This document shows, piece after piece, positions 9,087-17,949 of a DNA stretch of 64,000 nucleotides. This stretch comes from Microbacterium sp. (GTDB taxonomy: Bacteria > Actinomycetota > Actinomycetes > Actinomycetales > Microbacteriaceae), in the NCBI RefSeq assembly GCF_031178445.1, contig NZ_JAPSIY010000002.1, positions 310,001 to 374,000 of the forward strand. The letters run 5' to 3'. The notes beneath the pieces were generated by a model. It ran no database searches. It was not told the DNA's origin and was given only the letters and a program-made list of their open reading frames with translations. The translations under genes were made by a program, and so were the position numbers. How positions within the stretch are numbered: the first letter of the stretch is position 1; each line of letters opens with the position of its first letter.

Positions 9087-9623
9087 TCAGAGAATCGAGA
9101 TCCCGATCTCCGACGAGGTGTTGTTGTTGCTGGTGACGCCGTCTCCCGCCAGTGCGACCTCCAGAAGTTCGGGGTCCCCGCCCAGCAGGCTCTGAAGGAG
9201 CGACAGGTCAAGCAGGCTGTCGAGCGTCGTCCCGAGGTTGATCACGAGGGATTCGCCCGGTGCAATAGCGGGGAGCGTCAGGGTGTCCGAGCCGTCGCCG
9301 GGGAGGACATCAACTCCGACGCCGCTAATGTTGAGCGTCAGCAGCGCCGAGTTGTACGTGACGGTAGCCGTCGCACCAGCAGGAGACGCTACGGTTCCGT
9401 TGTTCGTGATCGTCAGCGTGTTCACGACGTTGATGGACGCGAGCGTTACTGGGCCGAGCGAGAGGTTAAGCGTGACGGGACCGCTCAGCACCGGCACCAG
9501 GTCAGAGGTAGCGGCCGACGCAGCAGCCAACGGGGTCGCAGCCGCGACGGCGATGACGGGCAGCGACCAGGCCGCGCCCTTGACGAGCGTGCGGCGCGAA
9601 ACTTCAGTCTTCTCGATGGTCAT
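9087..9623 (-). CDS. Small Tat-exported cell-surface protein with Ig-like/CARDB-like repeat
   Basis: The ATG at 9623 has a good ribosome site (AGGAG, 6-7 bases upstream), giving 178 residues. Residues 9-37 form a twin-arginine signal, 'SRRTLVKGAAWSLPVIA', ending in an Ala-rich cleavage region. The mature part is Ser/Thr/Asn-rich beta-strand sequence ('TLTITNNGTVASPAGATATVTY') as in DUF11/CARDB-like surface domains. No lipobox, sortase motif or catalytic residues are seen. It is divergent from the O-antigen ligase-like gene and has its own terminator. Two proteins with the same type of signal occur at 17343 and 31493. Function unknown. Confidence 0.72.
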   Translation of the reverse strand: MTIEKTEVSRRTLVKGAAWSLPVIAVAAATPLAAASAATSDLVPVLSGPVTLNLSLGPVTLASINVVNTLTITNNGTVASPAGATATVTYNSALLTLNISGVGVDVLPGDGSDTLTLPAIAPGESLVINLGTTLDSLLDLSLLQSLLGGDPELLEVALAGDGVTSNNNTSSEIGISIL

Positions 9624-9808
9624 GGTTCTCCTGGGGAGTTCGTGGCTTTCGCCTGGCGAAGAAGAGGGGCGCCACTCGGGGAGCGGCGGATGTCGGATGA
9701 CATCTCCGAGAGTGTCGGAGAAGTCGCGAATCGCATGCTCGCTTGTCGCCAGATGATCGAAGAGCGGCGGAAAACGATCGAATCGGGCCTTCGAGAAGCG
9801 CCTCGCAT

Positions 9809-9835
9809 CGGGGGATACTGGGGCGATGGGGATGG
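9809..9835 (+). promoter_or_regulatory. G-tract leader at the start of the ligase gene
   Basis: The tracts GGGGG, GGGG and GGGG are spaced by 5 and 4 bases directly over the translation start. The pattern matches the other leader elements in the window (11273, 16140, 17302, 23225, 30447 and 62885). No clear -10 box was found upstream within the 200-base gap 9624-9825. Function is inferred. Confidence 0.4.
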
Positions 9836-11259
9836 ATGCTTCGCGCATCCGGGGGCGGCAGGGGAAGCGCTCGCGGGTCGGCGACCTCTGGGCGGATGTC
9901 TGGAGGTGGTGTCTTTTCGCGTGCGGCGTCGTCTTCGCGGTGTATCTGCTGCTCGACCGCGGCGTCCCGAACGGCGCCGTCACGGCATCCGTCATCGCTT
10001 GCCTGGCGATCGGAGTCGTGCTCACCACCGCCGAACCGCTGGCGATCGTCCTGATGGCGACACCTGCCCTACTGGTCACCGAGCGGCTCGGGGTCGGCAG
10101 CGTCGATCTCACCGTCTCGGATGCGGCGCTCGCAGCCGCGTTGGGGGCGGCGGTGCTGCTGGGGCGTCACGACTACAGCCCGCCGATGAGAACCCTGCTG
10201 TGGGCCAATCTGGGCTACCAGTTCTCGACGGTCTTCACGGTCATCGTGAATCCCTACTTGCAGAACACGATCGAATGGGTGCATGCCTGGCTGCTGGTCT
10301 CCGGCGCGCTGGTCGCCGGCTGGGTGGTAGGCCGAGCCGGGCGCGCCCGCCTGGTGTTCACCCTGTTCCTGGCGGCGACTGCTCTGATCGCGATCGGCAC
10401 GTTCGGCACGGCGATTGCGCAGACTGTGGCGGGGGAGCCCTTCCAAGCCGTCTACCCGGCCTGGCCCTGGCCGATGCACAAGAACTTCGCGGGCGGCATG
10501 CTGGCGTTCGGGGCCCTCGTCGCCTACGTCAACCCGCCTTGGGCGCGCATCGACTCGCGATGGGCGAGGGCGGCGTTCGTGATCTTCCTGATCGGGCTCG
10601 TGCTCACCCAATCGCGGCAGGCAGCCATCGGCCTCGCGATCGCACTGCTCGTGCACACCCTCCGTCGCGGGGCGGCCGACCACATCGTGCTCGTGCTCGT
10701 ACTGGCGATTCCCGGGGCGATCCTGGTGGTGCAGAGCGTGATCGAGCAGATCGACTCGCAGAACAAGTTCAACTCCTTTTACCAGCGGGTCGACTGGCTT
10801 CGCGAGGTGTACGCCCTCTGGAAGCACTCGCCGCTCTTCGGGCACGGGCTGCGCTACTGGTACGTGCACCCGACGGCCGATTTCCAGCCTCCACAGGCAG
10901 AGGTCGAGGTCGTGGCATCAGCCGGGATCTTCGGCCTGGTCGGGTTCGTCGCGATGTGGGCGGTCATGCTCGTCGTGCTGTGGCGTGTGAATCCCCAGTT
11001 CGGCATGCTCGCCTTCGGTCTGGTGCTCTCGCGCATCGTGCAGGCGCAGTTCGACCTGTTCTGGGTGGCGGCGCAGGTGTCGGTGCCATTCTTCCTGGCC
11101 GGGTTGTGCCTCGGCGCGCAGGCCCATGCCAGGGAGCAGCAGCCGGACACCGATCTGTGGGTGTCGCGGCGAAAGCGGAGTCGCCGCGCGATGGCGCGCG
11201 GCACGCTCGATCGGAGGCTGGCGAGAGCCGGGGTGCGGCCGGAGGAGCTGAGCGTATGA
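9826..11259 (+). CDS. O-antigen ligase/polymerase-like membrane protein (Wzy/WaaL type)
   Basis: The protein has 477 residues with about ten to twelve hydrophobic helices. Near residue 265 it has 'LTQSRQAAIGL', and near 340 'GHGLRYW' in a large loop, both placed as in the Wzy_C/O-antigen ligase family. Such proteins join repeat units on the outer membrane face or transfer finished glycans. The Arg/Lys-rich C-terminal tail is cytoplasmic. ATG 9832 is an alternative start with better ribosome-site spacing. It leads a block with the co-polymerase kinase, a GT4 and a pyruvyl transferase. Polymerase versus ligase cannot be decided here. Confidence 0.8.
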   Translation: MGMDASRIRGRQGKRSRVGDLWADVWRWCLFACGVVFAVYLLLDRGVPNGAVTASVIACLAIGVVLTTAEPLAIVLMATPALLVTERLGVGSVDLTVSDAALAAALGAAVLLGRHDYSPPMRTLLWANLGYQFSTVFTVIVNPYLQNTIEWVHAWLLVSGALVAGWVVGRAGRARLVFTLFLAATALIAIGTFGTAIAQTVAGEPFQAVYPAWPWPMHKNFAGGMLAFGALVAYVNPPWARIDSRWARAAFVIFLIGLVLTQSRQAAIGLAIALLVHTLRRGAADHIVLVLVLAIPGAILVVQSVIEQIDSQNKFNSFYQRVDWLREVYALWKHSPLFGHGLRYWYVHPTADFQPPQAEVEVVASAGIFGLVGFVAMWAVMLVVLWRVNPQFGMLAFGLVLSRIVQAQFDLFWVAAQVSVPFFLAGLCLGAQAHAREQQPDTDLWVSRRKRSRRAMARGTLDRRLARAGVRPEELSV

Positions 11260-11284
11260 TCAAGCACAACGAGGGGGCTTGGGG
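11255..11284 (+). promoter_or_regulatory. Internal promoter and G-rich leader for the co-polymerase gene
   Basis: A near-perfect -10 box TATGAT (11255-11260) overlaps the 3' end of the ligase gene. It is followed by a short leader GAGGGGGCTTGGGG immediately before ATG 11285. The co-polymerase can therefore be transcribed apart from the ligase. No clear -35 was recognised. Confidence 0.5.
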
Positions 11285-12913
11285 ATGAGGCTTCGTGATT
11301 ACGCCGGCGCGTTCCGACGGTATTGGCTCGCGATCATTCTGATGATGGCGGTGGGCGTTGGCATGGGCTACGGCTGGGCGAAGCTGCAGACCCCAGTGTA
11401 TGAAGCCGACGCCAGCGGTTACATCACCATCAGCGACCAGACTGACGAGTCGCTGTTCTCACCGGGGCAGGCGGACAGCCTCGCCAAGAGCAAAGTGCCC
11501 ACCTATCTCGACATGGCGACCTGGCGCTCCGTCGCACAGCACGCCGCCGATGAACTCGGACTATCGGCGTCGCCCGAAGCGCTGGTGCAGCGAATCGTGG
11601 TCGAGAACCCTGAGGGCACGGCGATTCTGAAGATCACGGCCAGTTCCGAATCGCCGACGTCTGCACGTGATCTCGCCTCAGCCTGGGTGACCGCGCTCGC
11701 GTCGGAGATCGATCGTGTTGAGGGCAGCGGCGAGCCCGGCAGCGCCGACATGACGATTCAGCTGGGGGAGTCGGCGTCGTTGCCCGGCGCGCCCATCTTC
11801 CCCGACACCGTGATGGCGATGATCGTCGGTCTGCTGCTCGGTCTGGGCGGTGGCGTCGCCTTCGCACTCGTCCGCGCAATCGCCGATCGTCGGCTACGAA
11901 GCGCCGACGACGTCGAGCAGCGGCTCAGCGTTCCGGTGGCGGGGACCCTGCCGGACGTCGGGACGCTGTCGGGCGGCAAGCGTCTGTATCGGCTGGACGA
12001 AGAGGTCACCGGCGTGAAGGCGCAGCGCGCCGATTTCGCGGTGCGGGAATCACTGCGGATGCTGCGCACCAACCTGCAGTTCATGAACGTCGACCATCCG
12101 CCGCGCACCATCATCGTTACGAGCGCGATGCCCGGTGAAGGCAAATCCACCGTGGCGGCGAACCTGGCTGGAACACTGGCCGCGAACGGGGCGCACGTGA
12201 TCCTCGTCGACGGGGATCTGCGCCGCCCGACCGTGGCCGACACGACCGGGGTCAACGGCGACATCGGGTTGACGGACGTGCTCGCGGGACGGATCGACAT
12301 CACGCAGGCGCTTCGACGCGTGAACGGCATCCCCAACCTCCTGGTGCTCCCAGCCGGGACGCTGCCGCCGAACCCGAGCGAACTGCTCGGCTCCGAGCGC
12401 ATGCACTCCCTGCTCAAGGATCTCGCCAAGCACGCGATGGTGATCGTCGATGCCCCTCCTCTGCTCGCCGTGACCGACGGCGCCGTATTGACCAGGCACG
12501 CGGACGGGGCACTCGTCGTCGTGTCGGCAGGACGCACCGGGTACGACGTCGTGGACAAGGCGATCGACGTGCTCGAGAAGATCCACGGACACGTGCTCGG
12601 CGTCGTGCTCAACCGTGTCCCGGTCACCGGCGGCACCTATGGCGGCGTGTACGCCTACGAGGCCGCCGGGGCCGAAGCCGACGACCGCCATGAGCGGCCG
12701 CAGGCCGAGGCGCATCCGCGTAAGAAGAAGACCGCCTCGACGAGGGGAGTGCCGGTGACGGCGGACTCCGCGTCGACTGCGCGTGCCGGATCGCGCGGGC
12801 GACGCCAGGCGTCCGCACCGCGACCGGCAGACAGTGATCTTCTCGACGAACTGTTCGACGATTCCCCGCCGGACACGGCGGTGGTGGGCCGCATCCCTGA
12901 TGGCGGGAAGTGA
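11285..12913 (+). CDS. Polysaccharide co-polymerase/BY-kinase fusion (Wzz-Wzc type), copy 1
   Basis: This single chain of 542 residues joins a chain-length (Wzz) region between two membrane helices (about 14-35 and 175-200) to a cytoplasmic tyrosine-kinase ATPase. The kinase shows Walker A 'SAMPGEGKSTVAANLAG', A' 'VILVDGDLRRPT' and B 'MVIVDAPPLLAVTD'. The kinase tail has few tyrosines ('YGGVYAYEA') and then a Lys/Arg/Ala-rich extension with no Tyr cluster. BY-kinases control chain length by reversible Tyr phosphorylation. ATG 11285 follows GAGGGGG at good spacing. A second copy with a proper Tyr cluster lies at 32250. Confidence 0.9.
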   Translation: MRLRDYAGAFRRYWLAIILMMAVGVGMGYGWAKLQTPVYEADASGYITISDQTDESLFSPGQADSLAKSKVPTYLDMATWRSVAQHAADELGLSASPEALVQRIVVENPEGTAILKITASSESPTSARDLASAWVTALASEIDRVEGSGEPGSADMTIQLGESASLPGAPIFPDTVMAMIVGLLLGLGGGVAFALVRAIADRRLRSADDVEQRLSVPVAGTLPDVGTLSGGKRLYRLDEEVTGVKAQRADFAVRESLRMLRTNLQFMNVDHPPRTIIVTSAMPGEGKSTVAANLAGTLAANGAHVILVDGDLRRPTVADTTGVNGDIGLTDVLAGRIDITQALRRVNGIPNLLVLPAGTLPPNPSELLGSERMHSLLKDLAKHAMVIVDAPPLLAVTDGAVLTRHADGALVVVSAGRTGYDVVDKAIDVLEKIHGHVLGVVLNRVPVTGGTYGGVYAYEAAGAEADDRHERPQAEAHPRKKKTASTRGVPVTADSASTARAGSRGRRQASAPRPADSDLLDELFDDSPPDTAVVGRIPDGGK

Positions 12914-14057
12914 TGCGGGGCGGCGCCACCGCATCGCGCTGATCTCGTCGTCGTACGCACCGCACGTCGGCGGGGTGGAGGAGCACGTCGCGCAGATCGC
13001 GGACGCCCTGCACGTCCGAGGTCACCAGGTCGAGGTGTGGACCGTCGACCGCGGGGCGCGTGCCGCGCCGACCGATACCGGAAAAGTGCCAGTGCGATAT
13101 CTGCCCACGCCCCTACCCGCCCGCCGACTCGGTGCACTGCTGAAGTATGCGTACACCGCTCCGGCGGCTCGACGAAGATGGAAGGCCGCCGCTGGCGCGC
13201 TGCAACCAGACGTGCTGGTCGTGCAGTGCTTCGGCCCGAACGGCGTGTACGCGCTGCGGCTGCATCGTCGGACAGGCATTCCGCTCGTGGTCGTGTCGCA
13301 CGGCGAGACCCTCGGAGACGACAACGCCGTTTTCGCTCGATCCAGGCTCTTGCGTTCCACGTTGCGGGATGCGCTCACGGCATCGGCCGCTCACGCCGCC
13401 CCCAGCCGCTACGTGCTGGACGATCTGACAGCAAGATTCGGCGCGCGTGTGGGCACGGTCATCCCGAACGGCGTCGCGGCGCTGCCGTCGATCGGGGATG
13501 TCGCCCGGCAGGATGATCTGCTCGTCGCCGTGGGCAGGCTCGGAAGAATGAAGGGATTCGACCTTCTCATCGATGCGGTCTCGCGCATCGACGACGTGAG
13601 ACTCGAGATCGTCGGCGACGGCCCTGAGCGAGACGCCCTGCAGCAGCGGATCGAATCCGCCGGTCTCAACTCGCGCGTGCGCCTGCTCGGCGAGCGGGAT
13701 GCTTCAGGCGTGGCCGAGCGCATCGCCGCGGCGACCGCGGTGGTGGTGCCCAGTCGTTCGGAGTCGTTCGGCATCGTCGCTCTGGAGGCGTGGCGCGGCG
13801 GCGCCCCGCTGCTGATGACCACTCGAGGGGGCGCGGCCGAGTTCGTGCGCGACGGCGAAGACGGCCTGCTGGTCGACCCGCTCGACATCGAAGCGCTCGC
13901 CACGACCATCCGGAGGCTGATCGCCGATGCCGGATTGCGCAGCAGGCTGGCCACCGCTGGAGCCGAGCGCGTACGTGCGTTCAGCTGGCCGCGCGTCGCC
14001 CTGCTGTACGAGATGATGCTCGACGCGATCCTCCGTCGCCCTCGGAACGGCGCGTGA
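12900..14057 (+). CDS. Glycosyltransferase family 4
   Basis: This is a 385-residue GT-B protein. The start region reads 'IALISSSYAPHVGGVEEHV', the hinge 'LLVAVGRLGRMKGFDLLIDA', and the donor site 'SRSESFGIVALEAWRGGAPLL'. I placed the start at ATG 12900, inside the end of the kinase gene, because the upstream part of the listed ORF is only the kinase gene in another frame. Ribosome-site evidence is weak, so translation is probably coupled to the kinase gene. It resembles PimB/Pel-like GT4 enzymes. Substrate unknown. Confidence 0.85.
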   Translation: MAGSDAGRRHRIALISSSYAPHVGGVEEHVAQIADALHVRGHQVEVWTVDRGARAAPTDTGKVPVRYLPTPLPARRLGALLKYAYTAPAARRRWKAAAGALQPDVLVVQCFGPNGVYALRLHRRTGIPLVVVSHGETLGDDNAVFARSRLLRSTLRDALTASAAHAAPSRYVLDDLTARFGARVGTVIPNGVAALPSIGDVARQDDLLVAVGRLGRMKGFDLLIDAVSRIDDVRLEIVGDGPERDALQQRIESAGLNSRVRLLGERDASGVAERIAAATAVVVPSRSESFGIVALEAWRGGAPLLMTTRGGAAEFVRDGEDGLLVDPLDIEALATTIRRLIADAGLRSRLATAGAERVRAFSWPRVALLYEMMLDAILRRPRNGA

Positions 14058-14058
14058 C

Positions 14059-14967
14059 GTGGCCGTTCTGAGGTACGAGGGCACGCTGCGCCGCCGCGCA
14101 CGCCAGCTGCGACGCTTCGCCACTGCGTTCACGGAGACTCGGTCGCGCACGTCGGGCGCTGTCGTCCCCACGTTCTGGTGGGACGGTCACCCCAACTTCG
14201 GCGATGACCTGACACCCATGCTGCTGCCGCGCTACGGACTGGTGCCCCTGTACCGCGAGCCCCGGGCGGCGCGCCTGGTCGGCGTCGGCAGTCTGCTCGA
14301 GTTCTTGCCGCGCGACTACTCGGGCGCGGTCTGGGGGACGGGGCTGATGAACGACGCGCCGCATCCGCTGGCCGACGCTGCCGTGCTCGCCGTGCGCGGA
14401 CCCCTCACCGCTGAACGCATCGGTGTCGAGGAGGAGCCCGCATATGGTGACCCCGGGCTGCTGGTCTCGCGCCACATCGCGCGACCAGCGGAGGACGGGC
14501 GGATCGTGGTCGTGCCACACGGCCACCATCGCGCCCACGAAGCGCTCGCGGCGCTCACCCGTCGGGCGGGAGATTTCGCGCGGACGGTCAACGTGCACCG
14601 GCGTGCGGCATCCGCCGTGCGTGAGATAGCCACCGGACGCGCGGTGGTCACCACCTCGCTGCACGGGCTCGTCACAGCCGACGCCTACGGCATCCCGGCG
14701 GTCTGGACGACCCTGGATCCGCCGCTGGGCGGCGGCGACTTCAAGTTCCGCGATTACGAGGCTGCGGTCACGCCCGGGCGCACCAGGTTCCGTCCCTTCG
14801 AGCAGGCCGCTTCGCTGGCAGAGCTCGTCGATGACGCGTGGGCGGCCGATACGGTCGTCGTCGACCGGCTCCGTGACGGTCTCGAAGCCGCGATCCGCGC
14901 GGCAGCCGATCTGGATCTCGGCCAGCATCCGTTTCCGCGAGGGGTGTGGAAGGGCCTGCGCGGGTGA
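14059..14967 (+). CDS. Polysaccharide pyruvyl transferase family protein
   Basis: The protein has 302 residues. Recognisable features are 'WWDGHPNFGDDLTPMLL' at the start, 'AVWGTGLMND', 'AVRGPLTAERIG' and 'YGDPGLLVSRHI' in the middle, and 'VTTSLHGLVTADAYGIP' near residue 200, all characteristic of the CsaB/pyruvyl-transferase fold. The family adds pyruvate ketals from phosphoenolpyruvate to sugars, giving acidic polymers. GTG 14059 begins one base after the previous stop, so it is the last gene of this block. It is convergent with the next GT4 gene, 15 bases away. Confidence 0.85.
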   Translation: MAVLRYEGTLRRRARQLRRFATAFTETRSRTSGAVVPTFWWDGHPNFGDDLTPMLLPRYGLVPLYREPRAARLVGVGSLLEFLPRDYSGAVWGTGLMNDAPHPLADAAVLAVRGPLTAERIGVEEEPAYGDPGLLVSRHIARPAEDGRIVVVPHGHHRAHEALAALTRRAGDFARTVNVHRRAASAVREIATGRAVVTTSLHGLVTADAYGIPAVWTTLDPPLGGGDFKFRDYEAAVTPGRTRFRPFEQAASLAELVDDAWAADTVVVDRLRDGLEAAIRAAADLDLGQHPFPRGVWKGLRG

Positions 14968-14982
14968 ACGGCGCGGACGACT

Positions 14983-16044
14983 TCAGAATTGGTCCGCGAC
15001 CGCTCGCCACACAGCCGCGTGCCCCGCGGCGCTGCGTTCCCAGGTGAACTCCGCCGCGTGCATGCGACCTCCCCGCACCAGAGACGAGAGGGCGGGGTCG
15101 CCGGAGGTCGCGTCGGTGAGCCCCTGAGCGATCGAGGCGGCATCGGGTTCGACGAGGATCGCGTGACCGGCGGCGACCTCGGGCAGGCTGCTGGTGTTCG
15201 CGGCGACCACAGGCACGTTCGCCGCCATCGCCTCGAGCACGGGAAGGCCGAAGCCCTCGTACAGCGAGGGGACCACCACGGCTGCCGCCCCGGCGACGAG
15301 CTGAGGCATATCACCGTCGGGCAGGCGGCCCAGCAGTCGTACACCCGCCATGTTGTGGAAGAGTGCGGAGCGACGCGGATGCGGCGGGCCCGCGAGCAGC
15401 AGCGTCAGGTCGGGGCGGGCGCGCCGGACCGCGGGCCAGGCCTCTGCCAGGGCGGCGAGGTTCTTCCGTTCGGCCGCACCACCCGCGTGCAGCACGTACG
15501 GACCGTCTGCGCCCCACGCACGCCGCTGCACCGCAGTCGGAAGGGGCGCGTCGAAATAGCGCGGGTCGACGCCGTTGGGCACCACGTGCGGATCACTGAT
15601 GCCGAGGAAGTGGACGGCTTCGGCGGCGGTGAACGCCGAAACGCAGACCACCGCGGCGGAGCGACGCAGCTCATCTATGGCAGAAGGCACCGGAGCGGAC
15701 TCGTCCGCGAAACGCCAGGCCACGACGTCGTGCAACGTCACGACGTCGGCGTGCGGTGACGGGGGCAGCTCGAGCGCCATGCGGTGCGACACCGTGTCGC
15801 CGGCGTGCAGCATCCGGCCGACGGCACGTCGAACGGTCGGCGAGGCGCGCGCGATGCGGCCGAGCGGCAGGCGGCGGTTCCCCGGCAGTGCCGAGCGCAT
15901 CGAGCGCACCTCCAGCGTGCGCACGCGCCACGGCACTGGTGAGTCGAGCAGTGCCTCCGGTGCGCGGGCGATCACCTGTGCCTGATAGGCCTGCGCCCCC
16001 ATCGGCGTGCTCGTCACGATCGTGCTGATGGATAGCTGAGGCAT
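14983..16044 (-). CDS. Glycosyltransferase family 4
   Basis: This 353-residue GT-B protein carries 'VVTLHDVVAWRFADE', 'YVLHAGGAAERKNLAALAEAW' and 'PSLYEGFGLPVLEAMAANVPVV', a strong GT4 signature of the mannosyltransferase B type. I start it at ATG 16044 ('MPQLSISTIV', GAGAG upstream); a GTG at 16098 would add 18 residues. It stands alone on the reverse strand between two forward blocks. Divergent promoters with TATAGT/TATAGC-like boxes lie around 16113-16120. Confidence 0.86.
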   Translation of the reverse strand: MPQLSISTIVTSTPMGAQAYQAQVIARAPEALLDSPVPWRVRTLEVRSMRSALPGNRRLPLGRIARASPTVRRAVGRMLHAGDTVSHRMALELPPSPHADVVTLHDVVAWRFADESAPVPSAIDELRRSAAVVCVSAFTAAEAVHFLGISDPHVVPNGVDPRYFDAPLPTAVQRRAWGADGPYVLHAGGAAERKNLAALAEAWPAVRRARPDLTLLLAGPPHPRRSALFHNMAGVRLLGRLPDGDMPQLVAGAAAVVVPSLYEGFGLPVLEAMAANVPVVAANTSSLPEVAAGHAILVEPDAASIAQGLTDATSGDPALSSLVRGGRMHAAEFTWERSAAGHAAVWRAVADQF

Positions 16045-16114
16045 ACGCGTCTCTCGTTGCGGGACCGGTGCCCCGAATCTAGCGCCCCGACGAATCACTC
16101 GGCCACCGCGTCGC

Positions 16115-16158
16115 TATAGTCGAGTCAACGTCGGTTCCGTGGGGGGATCGCCTGGGGA
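16115..16158 (+). promoter_or_regulatory. -10 box TATAGT with two-copy GGGGA leader
   Basis: TATAGT (16115-16120) precedes a leader with TGGGGGGA at 16140 and CTGGGGAG at 16151. The last G-tract is at ribosome-site distance from GTG 16171. It belongs to the set of G-tract leaders in this locus. Confidence 0.5.
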
Positions 16159-16170
16159 GTGGAGCACGAG

Positions 16171-17136
16171 GTGCGTGACGCCGTGGTGGTCGTGGCAACG
16201 TTCCGCAGGCCGGAACACGTGCGCGCATGCCTGCAGCATCTGGCGGCGCAGACCGTGCCTGCGAAGCGCATCGTCGTGGTGGATGCTTCGCCCGACACGC
16301 TCACAGCCGACGTGGTGGCGGATTTCCCCGGCGTGGAATACCGGCGCAACGACCTCGGGGCGGGAACGCTCGCGGCCTCGCGCGCGATAGGAGCGGTGGA
16401 CGCGACCGAGGAGGTCGTGGCGTTCATCGACGACGACGCGTATGCCGAACCCCAGTGGCTCGAGCGGCTGCTCGCCGCCTACGAGCCCTCCGACGTGGGC
16501 GCGGTGGGTGGACGTGCCCGCAACGGCAGGGAGGGCGAGGAGCACGACGGAGTGGATCGCATCGGGCGCTTCCTGCCCGATGGGAGGCTGACCGGCAACT
16601 TCGCGGCCGATCCCGGACGCACGGTCGATGTCGACCATATGCTCGGCGCCAACATGTCGGTGCGCACGCGGGCGCTGCACGAGATCGGCGGCATCCACGA
16701 CTACTACCCCGGCACCTGCCTGCGCGAGGACAGCGACCTCGCATTGCGCGTGCGTAGAGCCGGATACCGCATCGTGTACGCGCCGGATGCCGTGGTGCTG
16801 CACGTGGCCGGGGACTACGCCAAGGGCCGACGGTTCGATCTGCGCTACCGCTTCTATGGGGCACGCAATCATGTCATGCTGCTGCGCACCACGCTGGGTT
16901 GGACCGACCCCCACCTCTCGCGCTACCTGCTCTCGAACGGCGCCCGTATCGCCGCCGAAGCGGTCTCCGGCGTCACCGGCTGGCGATCCAAGCAAGGCGT
17001 CCGTGCCCGCCTGCGCGGCGTCGCCGGCGGCCTCACACGCGCGGCGACCGACCTCGTCGGCACCGCGTCGGGCCTGCTCGCGGCCCTCCGCCCGAACGAC
17101 CGGGCCCGTGCCGTCTACACGGGCGATCATCCGTGA
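16171..17136 (+). CDS. Glycosyltransferase family 2 (GT2)
   Basis: This is an inverting GT-A enzyme of 321 residues. It starts 'VRDAVVVVATFRRPEHV', carries the nucleotide-sugar and metal site 'EEVVAFIDDDAYAEPQWL' near residue 90, and 'GANMSVRTRALHEIGGI' plus 'CLREDSDLALRVRRAGY' with the catalytic E-D. The listed start GTG 16159 would abut the GGGGA ribosome site, so GTG 16171, 6 bases after GGAG, is preferred. It is a single-gene unit with its own promoter. Substrate unknown. Confidence 0.87.
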   Translation: MRDAVVVVATFRRPEHVRACLQHLAAQTVPAKRIVVVDASPDTLTADVVADFPGVEYRRNDLGAGTLAASRAIGAVDATEEVVAFIDDDAYAEPQWLERLLAAYEPSDVGAVGGRARNGREGEEHDGVDRIGRFLPDGRLTGNFAADPGRTVDVDHMLGANMSVRTRALHEIGGIHDYYPGTCLREDSDLALRVRRAGYRIVYAPDAVVLHVAGDYAKGRRFDLRYRFYGARNHVMLLRTTLGWTDPHLSRYLLSNGARIAAEAVSGVTGWRSKQGVRARLRGVAGGLTRAATDLVGTASGLLAALRPNDRARAVYTGDHP

Positions 17137-17262
17137 TCTGAGGGGATTGCCCTCGCTTCGAGTCGCGTACGCTCTGCCCGCGCAACGCGCGAGCCCAGAG
17201 GCGCGCACACGCGCACGCTGAACCGATATTCCCGATACCTGTTGCATACGCTGGCGATGCGC

Positions 17263-17342
17263 TACTCTGGCCCTGGAGTGCCTGCGGTGTTCTCGACTCT
17301 ATGGGGGAGTCGTGCCGAGGCAGACAATTGGGGAATACGCTC
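17263..17342 (+). promoter_or_regulatory. Putative -10 box and G-tract leader of the second Tat-protein gene
   Basis: TACTCT at 17263-17268 is the best -10 candidate. The roughly 65-base leader contains ATGGGGGAG (17301) and TTGGGGAA (17328); the second is 8-9 bases before ATG 17343. A second sequence preceding it, TTGCAT, is a weak -35 with short spacing. Confidence 0.4.
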
Positions 17343-17873
17343 ATGGGCGAGAACTTGCAGAGCTCGAGCGACGGCATCAGCCGCCGCACCGTTACCAAGG
17401 CGATGGCGTGGGCTGTTCCCGCGATCGCGGTGGCAGCTCCGATACCGGCGTTCGCCAGTTCCGGAACTGTCACCATTCAGAGCGCTGGCGCGTGTAAGTC
17501 GCCCGGCCAGGGCAACAACTGTGCCGCTTGGAACAAGGGTTACGTCCTTGGCTTCGACGTCACCAACACCCACACGCACGCGATTCGTGTGACGTTCTCC
17601 GGCTTGGAGATCACCTCGGGCATCGGCAGCGAAGGCTGGTACCTGTTCAACAACGTGGTCATCGTCGATGCCTCCGGCACGGAAACCGTCGGCATCGGCC
17701 TCGACAACAACGGCACCAGCGAGCAGACGTCGGGCAGCGGCACGGTCGACGCCTACTGGGAGAACGTCGACGACCCGAGCGAGAACGGCACGATCTTCGA
17801 CATCCCGTTCTCGTTCAACAGCACCGCTCCCTGCGTGCAGACGTTCGGCACCAACTGCCCGCCGAACGGCTGA
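17343..17873 (+). CDS. Small Tat-exported protein, unknown function
   Basis: The protein has 176 residues from ATG 17343, placed 8 bases after TTGGGGA. Residues 12-38 are a twin-arginine signal 'SRRTVTKAMAWAVPAIA' with 'AFAS' as the probable cleavage site. The mature part is beta-rich and contains four Cys residues ('GACKSPGQGNNC', 'APCVQTFGTNC') that could form two disulfides. The signal is very like those at 9623 and 31493, but the mature parts differ. It is convergent with a glycosyltransferase operon. No enzymatic motif was found. Confidence 0.72.
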   Translation: MGENLQSSSDGISRRTVTKAMAWAVPAIAVAAPIPAFASSGTVTIQSAGACKSPGQGNNCAAWNKGYVLGFDVTNTHTHAIRVTFSGLEITSGIGSEGWYLFNNVVIVDASGTETVGIGLDNNGTSEQTSGSGTVDAYWENVDDPSENGTIFDIPFSFNSTAPCVQTFGTNCPPNG

Positions 17874-17895
17874 GCCCCGCTCGACGCCGGAACCG

Positions 17896-17927
17896 GCGGT
17901 CGTCCGGCGGTTCTACCGGACGACCGC
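17896..17927. terminator. Hairpin between convergent genes
   Basis: Perfect 12-base arms GCGGTCGTCCGG and CCGGACGACCGC with an 8-base loop lie between the Tat-protein gene and the end of the reverse glycosyltransferase operon. It lacks a T run but probably serves both directions. Confidence 0.65.
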
Positions 17928-17949
17928 GTCCTCGGTGCGGGCGCGCGCC

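Noticed and set aside
8946-11288. A 780-residue forward ORF
   Set aside because: It is Arg/Gly-rich and reads antisense to the Tat-protein gene and then out of frame through the O-antigen ligase-like gene; no domain is visible.
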